Assembly (NCBI GenBank): GCA_963757265.1
Contig: CAVWRA010000006.1
Span: 620,001-684,000, forward strand
DNA length: 64,000 nt
From: CAIVVT01 sp963757265
Lineage (GTDB): Bacteria; Acidobacteriota; Terriglobia; Bryobacterales; Bryobacteraceae
Direction: 5' to 3'
The position numbers were made by a program, and so were the translations under genes. The notes under the pieces are model-generated. The model had not been told where the DNA came from and did no database searches. It worked only from the letters and a program-made list of their open reading frames with translations. Shown here piece by piece: positions 60,212 to 64,000 of this stretch; positions within the stretch are counted from its first letter, which is position 1; each line of letters begins with the position of its first letter.

Positions 60212-62209
60212 ATGGCCCACGCACCTGACCCGCAACGCATCCTCGACTCCGGCGACCCGTCGCTGTTCGAAGTTCGCAGCCGCGCCGCCGGCCCGGCCGG
60301 CGCTCTGCCCTTCACCGCCGAACAGCTTCGCACCGCGCCCAGCGGCAACCTGTTCGGCTGGTCGATGAACGCGGGGATGGGTTGGGACCCGGCCCGGTTG
60401 GGTGGGCCTGAGGTGCTGATCCTGTCGACCCACGGCGGGCTGCGCGCGCCCGACGGCACGCCCATCGCGCTCGGCTACCACAGCGGGCACTGGGAAGTCG
60501 GCCTGCTCGTCGAGGCCGCCGCGCGTGAGTTGAAGGCGCTCGACGCCGTGCCCTTCGCCGCCGCCTGCAGCGACCCCTGCGACGGGCGGACGCAGGGCAC
60601 CACCGGCATGTTCGACAGCCTGCCCTACCGCAATGACGCCGCTACCCTCTTCCGCCGCCTCATCCGCAGCCTGCCGACGCGCGCCGCCGTGCTGGGCGTG
60701 GCGACGTGCGACAAGGGTCTGCCGGCGATGATGATGGCCCTCGCCTCGATGCACGACCTGCCCTGCGTCCTCATCCCCGGCGGCGTCATGCCGGCCCCCG
60801 AAAACGCCGAGGATACGGCCGTCGTCCAGACCATCGGCGCGCGCTACGCCCAGGGTGAAATCACGCTCGAATACGCGTCGGAAATGGGCTGCCGCGCCTG
60901 CGCCTCGCCCGGCGGCGGCTGCCAGTTCCTCGGCACGGCAGCGACGTCGCAGGTGGTCGGCGAAGCCCTCGGCCTGGCGCTACCCCATTCCGCGCTCGCA
61001 CCCTCGGGACAGCGGGTGTGGCTCGACATGGCCGCGCGCAGCGCCCGCGCCGTTCTGCTGCTGCAATCACGGGGTCTGACGACGCGCGACATTGTGACGC
61101 AGGCGGCTCTCGAAAACGCGCTGGTCCTGCACGCCGCTTTCGGCGGCTCGACGAACCTGATCCTGCATCTCACGGCCGTCGCATTCCACGCCGGGCTGAA
61201 GCGCCCGGGCATCGAAGATTGGAGCCGATTCAACCGCCAGACGCCGCGCCTGGTCGATGCGCTGCCCAACGGCCCACGCAACTTCCCCACCGTCCAAGTC
61301 TTCCTCGCCGGCGGCGTGCCCGAAGTCATGCTGCACCTGCGCCGCGCCGGCCTGCTGAACACCGGCGTGCGAACCGTCGCCGGCTGCACCCTGGGCGAAG
61401 CCCTGGACTGGTGGGAACAAAGCGAGCGCCGCCGCGAATTGCACCGCCTGTTGAAGGAACGCGACCGCATTGACCCCGGCGACGTCATCATGAGTCCCGA
61501 CGACGCGCGCCGCCGCGGCCTCACCTCGACCGTCTGCTTCCCCGCCGGCAACCTGGCCCCGGGCGGCTCGGTCATCAAGGCCACGGCCATCGATCCATCC
61601 GTCGTCGACTCCGACGGCGTCTACCGCAAACGCGGCCCCGTGCGCGTCTTCCTCACCGAACCGGCGGCCGTCGAGGCCATCAAAGGTGGTCGCGTGCAGG
61701 CCGGCGACATCCTCGTGCTGATGTGCCGCGGCCCGCTCGGCTCGGGCATGGAGGAGACCTACCAGCTCACCGGCGCGCTCAAGTATCTGCCCTTCGGCAA
61801 GCACGTCGCGCTGCTCACCGACGCCCGCTTCAGCGGCGTCTCCACCGGCGCCTGCATCGGCCACGTGACTCCCGAAGCGCTCGCCGGCGGCCCACTCGGC
61901 AAGTTGCTCGACGGCGATATTGTCGACATCGTCATCGACCGCCAGCGTCTGGAAGGAACCGTGAACTTCGTCGGCCACGATGACGAGATCTTCGGCCCGG
62001 AGACGGGGGCCAAACTGCTGGCCTCGCGCCCCTTGCGTGCCGACCTCGCGCCCGATCCGTCTCTTCCTGACGACACCCGCCTCTGGGCCGCCTTGCAGGG
62101 CGTCAGCGGCGGACCCTGGGCCGGCTGCGTTTACGACGTGGACAAAATCCTCGAAGTCCTCGCTGCGGGCCGGCAGGCGCTCGCCGAGCCGACTGCTGAC
62201 CAGGACTAA
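60212..62209 (+). CDS. yjhG: D-xylonate dehydratase of the YjhG/YagF family (IlvD/Edd superfamily)
   Basis: The 665-residue protein is longer than IlvD and follows E. coli YjhG closely as I recall it: SDPCDGRTQGTTGMFDSLPYRND, CDKGLPAMMMALA, GCRACASPGGGCQFLGTA, AFGGSTNLILHLTA and SPDDARRRGLTSTV. The three conserved Cys (SDPC, TCDKG, GGGC) can hold an iron-sulfur cluster. The enzyme should dehydrate D-xylonate to 2-keto-3-deoxy-xylonate in an oxidative pentose pathway. No xylose dehydrogenase, aldolase or transporter gene is adjacent, so it is an isolated catabolic gene here. The start is ATG 60212. Confidence 0.92.
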   Translation: MAHAPDPQRILDSGDPSLFEVRSRAAGPAGALPFTAEQLRTAPSGNLFGWSMNAGMGWDPARLGGPEVLILSTHGGLRAPDGTPIALGYHSGHWEVGLLVEAAARELKALDAVPFAAACSDPCDGRTQGTTGMFDSLPYRNDAATLFRRLIRSLPTRAAVLGVATCDKGLPAMMMALASMHDLPCVLIPGGVMPAPENAEDTAVVQTIGARYAQGEITLEYASEMGCRACASPGGGCQFLGTAATSQVVGEALGLALPHSALAPSGQRVWLDMAARSARAVLLLQSRGLTTRDIVTQAALENALVLHAAFGGSTNLILHLTAVAFHAGLKRPGIEDWSRFNRQTPRLVDALPNGPRNFPTVQVFLAGGVPEVMLHLRRAGLLNTGVRTVAGCTLGEALDWWEQSERRRELHRLLKERDRIDPGDVIMSPDDARRRGLTSTVCFPAGNLAPGGSVIKATAIDPSVVDSDGVYRKRGPVRVFLTEPAAVEAIKGGRVQAGDILVLMCRGPLGSGMEETYQLTGALKYLPFGKHVALLTDARFSGVSTGACIGHVTPEALAGGPLGKLLDGDIVDIVIDRQRLEGTVNFVGHDDEIFGPETGAKLLASRPLRADLAPDPSLPDDTRLWAALQGVSGGPWAGCVYDVDKILEVLAAGRQALAEPTADQD

Positions 62210-62518
62210 TCTCCACGTGGCCCACGCGGCCCCTTCCGCTCCCTTGCACCCAAGACCGACACAAGCATTACCGCGCACCCCTTGCGGTATAGAGAAAGAC
62301 CGGTGACCGGCAACTCTATTCAGCGCGCCGATTTCGGTCGATAGAGATGCAGGTGCAGTCCTTTGCGAAATGAGCGTAGCATGAGGGTGAGACGCGGCGA
62401 TGAGGATCTACTTGCTAGCCGCTGGCAAGAGCGGCCTTGTCTTGAATCGGGCCCAGGGTATACAATCTTCCCTAAAGATAAAACATTTCGAGATGGACTT
62501 GTATTGGACTGGCAACCC
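62210..62518. other. Intergenic region at a composition boundary, with a candidate promoter
   Basis: This 309-bp gap separates the GC-rich dehydratase gene from a cassette with visibly lower GC. No gene is supported. A -35-like TTGTCT at 62437-62442 lies 18 bp before TACAAT at 62461-62466 (or 16 bp before TATACA at 62459), which would start a transcript about 45 bases ahead of the TIGR04255-like gene. No clear terminator follows the dehydratase. Confidence 0.5.
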
Positions 62519-63340
62519 ATGGTAACGGAGCGGCCGAGCGATCTCCCCGATTTCGCGAACCCACCTGTGGTCGAAACGGTGCTGTCGGTCCAGTTTGAGC
62601 CTCTAAGCCAACTCAGGGCCGCTCATTTGGGCCTCTTTTGGGCGCAGATCAGGGACCGATACCCAAAAACCGAAGACCGACTCCCCCTCGAACCGGTAAT
62701 AGAGCGGTTTCCGGAGCCCGCACGGGGTCACGTGACCTTCCAGTTCCCAATTCCTGAAGTTCCGCCAGTGCCACGCATCTGGCTCACGCACTTGAACGAG
62801 ACCGAACTGATTCAGTTGCAGGCAGATCGATTCGTCAAGAATTGGCGTAGGAGCGGTCATGGGGACGCTTATCCACGCTACGAACGGGTAAGAGAGGGCT
62901 TCGATGAGGCCTTCCGAGAATTCGAGGCATTCGTGACGAGGGAAGACCTGGGCTCGATCGAAGTGAACCAGTGTGAGGTGACGTACGTCAACCATATTGT
63001 GGCGGGCGAGCTGTGGAACAGCCATGGAGACCTCGCTAAAGTGTTTACGCTGTGGAGGGACGCACCGGCATCACCTCCCGGCAAACCTGAGGACGCCGCG
63101 TTCCGCGCCCGATTCCCAATTGGCGATGGATCGGGGAATCCGGTTGGACGGCTCCATATTGATGTTCAAGCGGCCTTTCGCAACCCGGACGGGAAGCCGA
63201 TGTTCGTTCTTAATCTCACCGCACGCGGCTACATGGGTCATTCCACCGACTTCTTCGATCTAGGACGAGATTGGATCGTGCGGTCCTTCGCGGAGATTAC
63301 GACGAAGGAAATGCATCGGATCTGGGAGAGGAGACAGTAA
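62519..63340 (+). CDS. TIGR04255-like family protein
   Basis: From ATG 62519 the 273-residue protein begins PDFANPPVVETVLSVQFEPL, and the pattern F-x-N-P-P-V-V-E is the hallmark start of TIGR04255 proteins as I know them. The middle has FPIPEVPPVPRIWL and LIQLQADRFVKNWR, and the end is DLGRDWIVRSFAEITTKEMHRIW. The family has no established function; its members are scattered and often sit in accessory regions with one or two small neighbours. The frame is open upstream to 62363 but that part is unlike the family. The stop TAA shares its last A with the next ATG. Confidence 0.78.
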   Translation: MVTERPSDLPDFANPPVVETVLSVQFEPLSQLRAAHLGLFWAQIRDRYPKTEDRLPLEPVIERFPEPARGHVTFQFPIPEVPPVPRIWLTHLNETELIQLQADRFVKNWRRSGHGDAYPRYERVREGFDEAFREFEAFVTREDLGSIEVNQCEVTYVNHIVAGELWNSHGDLAKVFTLWRDAPASPPGKPEDAAFRARFPIGDGSGNPVGRLHIDVQAAFRNPDGKPMFVLNLTARGYMGHSTDFFDLGRDWIVRSFAEITTKEMHRIWERRQ

Positions 63341-63807
63341 TGGCGACAGAAATGGTGCTTCCGGCGCTGACGACGGGCCATTATTGGACCAAGCGAGCAT
63401 CATTGAACTCGACCGCAAGCGCCTTCCATGCCGTGGACGTTCGAACCAGCGCTGCATTCAACACTTGGGCCCGGGCTATAGTGCAGTCGTTAGTAAAACT
63501 GCTTCAGTTGCCTGACGATTGGGACGGTTATGGCGGGGTGCCGATTCAGGGGCAGATCGCGACCAAAGCACTCACGGCATTGCTCCAGGTCATGGACCAC
63601 GATTCGCCTATCCCGAACGTGGTTCCGCTGAATGACGGGGGCATTCAGCTTGAGTGGCACCGCCGGGGGCGGCACCTTGAGTTGGAGTTTCCATCCGATG
63701 AGGCTCCGAGTTTTTATTACTACGAGGATGGCAGCGAATCGGAAAGCGAGGGGAAGATCTCCAGGAACTACGACCGCATTGACGTATATATCGCAAGCCT
63801 GAAGTGA
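63340..63807 (+). CDS. Conserved hypothetical protein with LPxxWDGYGG motif
   Basis: The 155-residue protein starts at ATG 63340, overlapping the TIGR04255-like stop by one base (TAATG). The core is LPDDWDGYGGVPIQ, then a helical stretch, then VVPLNDGGIQLEWHRRGRHLELEF. This combination (W-D-G-Y-G followed by a G-G-x-Q-L-E-W-x-R strand pair) recurs in small proteins of unknown function that I remember as neighbours of other short genes. An acidic SESESEG tract follows YYYEDG near the C-terminus. No signal peptide or membrane segment is visible, so it should be cytoplasmic. Confidence 0.75.
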   Translation: MATEMVLPALTTGHYWTKRASLNSTASAFHAVDVRTSAAFNTWARAIVQSLVKLLQLPDDWDGYGGVPIQGQIATKALTALLQVMDHDSPIPNVVPLNDGGIQLEWHRRGRHLELEFPSDEAPSFYYYEDGSESESEGKISRNYDRIDVYIASLK

Positions 63808-63821
63808 GATCTGCCCCGAGC

Positions 63822-64000
63822 ATGGCAACGGACCATACTGACGATCCCAGCATCCCCTCCCAAGAACGGCTGTTTCGCCGTATCAACTTGCTTCACATGG
63901 TAGAGGGGGACGCCGGCAGGAGCCGGACGTCGTCTGCCGCGTTCCGTGAGCGCGAACTCTCGATTACCCTGGAGAGCGTGATGTCGGCAGCCGGGAAATA
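63822..64000 (+). CDS. Third gene of the cassette, N-terminal part only (cut by window edge)
   Basis: From ATG 63822, 14 bp after the previous stop, the frame is open to the window end (59 codons). It contains LFRRINLLHMVEGDAGRSR then TSSAAFRERELSITLESV. The pattern (RRI, then an S-S-A-A-F and an L-S-x-x-L-E strand) resembles a family of short proteins seen beside WDGYG-type proteins, as I recall it. The function is unknown and the C-terminus is missing. Confidence 0.6.
   Translation, partial: MATDHTDDPSIPSQERLFRRINLLHMVEGDAGRSRTSSAAFRERELSITLESVMSAAGK

Noticed and set aside
1..64000. CRISPR array, prophage or complete insertion sequence
   Set aside because: No regularly spaced direct repeats, phage structural genes or intact transposase were seen in the window.

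Overview
The window is GC-rich, densely coded bacterial chromosome. Its content points to an Acidobacteriota genome of the Bryobacterales/Solibacter type. The reasons are: many secreted carbohydrate-active and esterase-like proteins (SGNH hydrolase fused to DUF1080, a GH-A-like enzyme, a six-hairpin-like protein, CocE/NonD hydrolase); a Reg_prop hybrid sensor kinase; a squalene-hopene cyclase; a secreted YVTN-type beta-propeller protein; RNase E/G split by a huge low-complexity insert; and an ATP synthase cluster with b' and b but without a and c. The taxon is an inference from gene content, not from a marker gene.

Layout. 1-7.5 kb: end of a DUF697-like gene, a DsbA-like protein, shc on the minus strand, galT, the SGNH-DUF1080 protein, and hom on the minus strand. 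7.5-15.4 kb: a small secreted protein, the pyrimidine operon pyrR-pyrB-pyrC, a site-2 protease, a CocE hydrolase, a class C beta-lactamase-like hydrolase and a VOC protein. 15.4-19 kb: a secreted GH-A-like protein, a beta-propeller protein and a small zinc-ribbon protein. 19.2-28.1 kb: the cell-shape operon mreB-mreC-mreD-mrdA-rodA followed by RNase E/G. 28.1-34.1 kb: a Gfo/Idh/MocA oxidoreductase, a 183-bp palindromic MITE-like element, a secreted six-hairpin-like protein, a LacI regulator, a second inverted repeat and a YbhN-like membrane protein. 34.6-42.2 kb: two large hybrid histidine kinases. 42.8 kb: tRNA-Pro(GGG). 42.9-49.0 kb (minus): the ATP synthase cluster b'-b-delta-alpha-gamma-beta-epsilon; the beta gene carries a single-base frameshift. 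49.2-60.1 kb: DHH phosphoesterase, thiolase, SDR reductase, a response-regulator diguanylate cyclase, AMIN-amidase, lytic transglycosylase, an Mla-type ABC ATPase, an SH3 lipoprotein, an aspartate-type aminotransferase and coaD. 60.2-62.2 kb: a YjhG/YagF-type D-xylonate dehydratase. 62.3-64 kb: a compositionally distinct, translationally coupled cassette (TIGR04255-like, a WDGYG-motif protein and a third gene cut by the window edge).

How the genes fit together. Most of the window is core metabolism and envelope biology. The pyrimidine operon makes dihydroorotate and carries its own regulator. mreBCD-mrdA-rodA runs lateral wall growth, and the amidase and lytic transglycosylase at 53.5-55.9 kb remodel the same wall. 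The SGNH-DUF1080 protein, the GH-A-like and six-hairpin proteins with LacI, and the xylonate dehydratase suggest life on plant or microbial polysaccharides. The most notable observations are the frameshift in the ATP synthase beta gene, the palindromic element at 29.56-29.75 kb, the insert inside RNase E/G, the lipobox-bearing hybrid kinase, and the uncharacterised cassette at the right edge. I saw no CRISPR array, prophage or intact insertion sequence.
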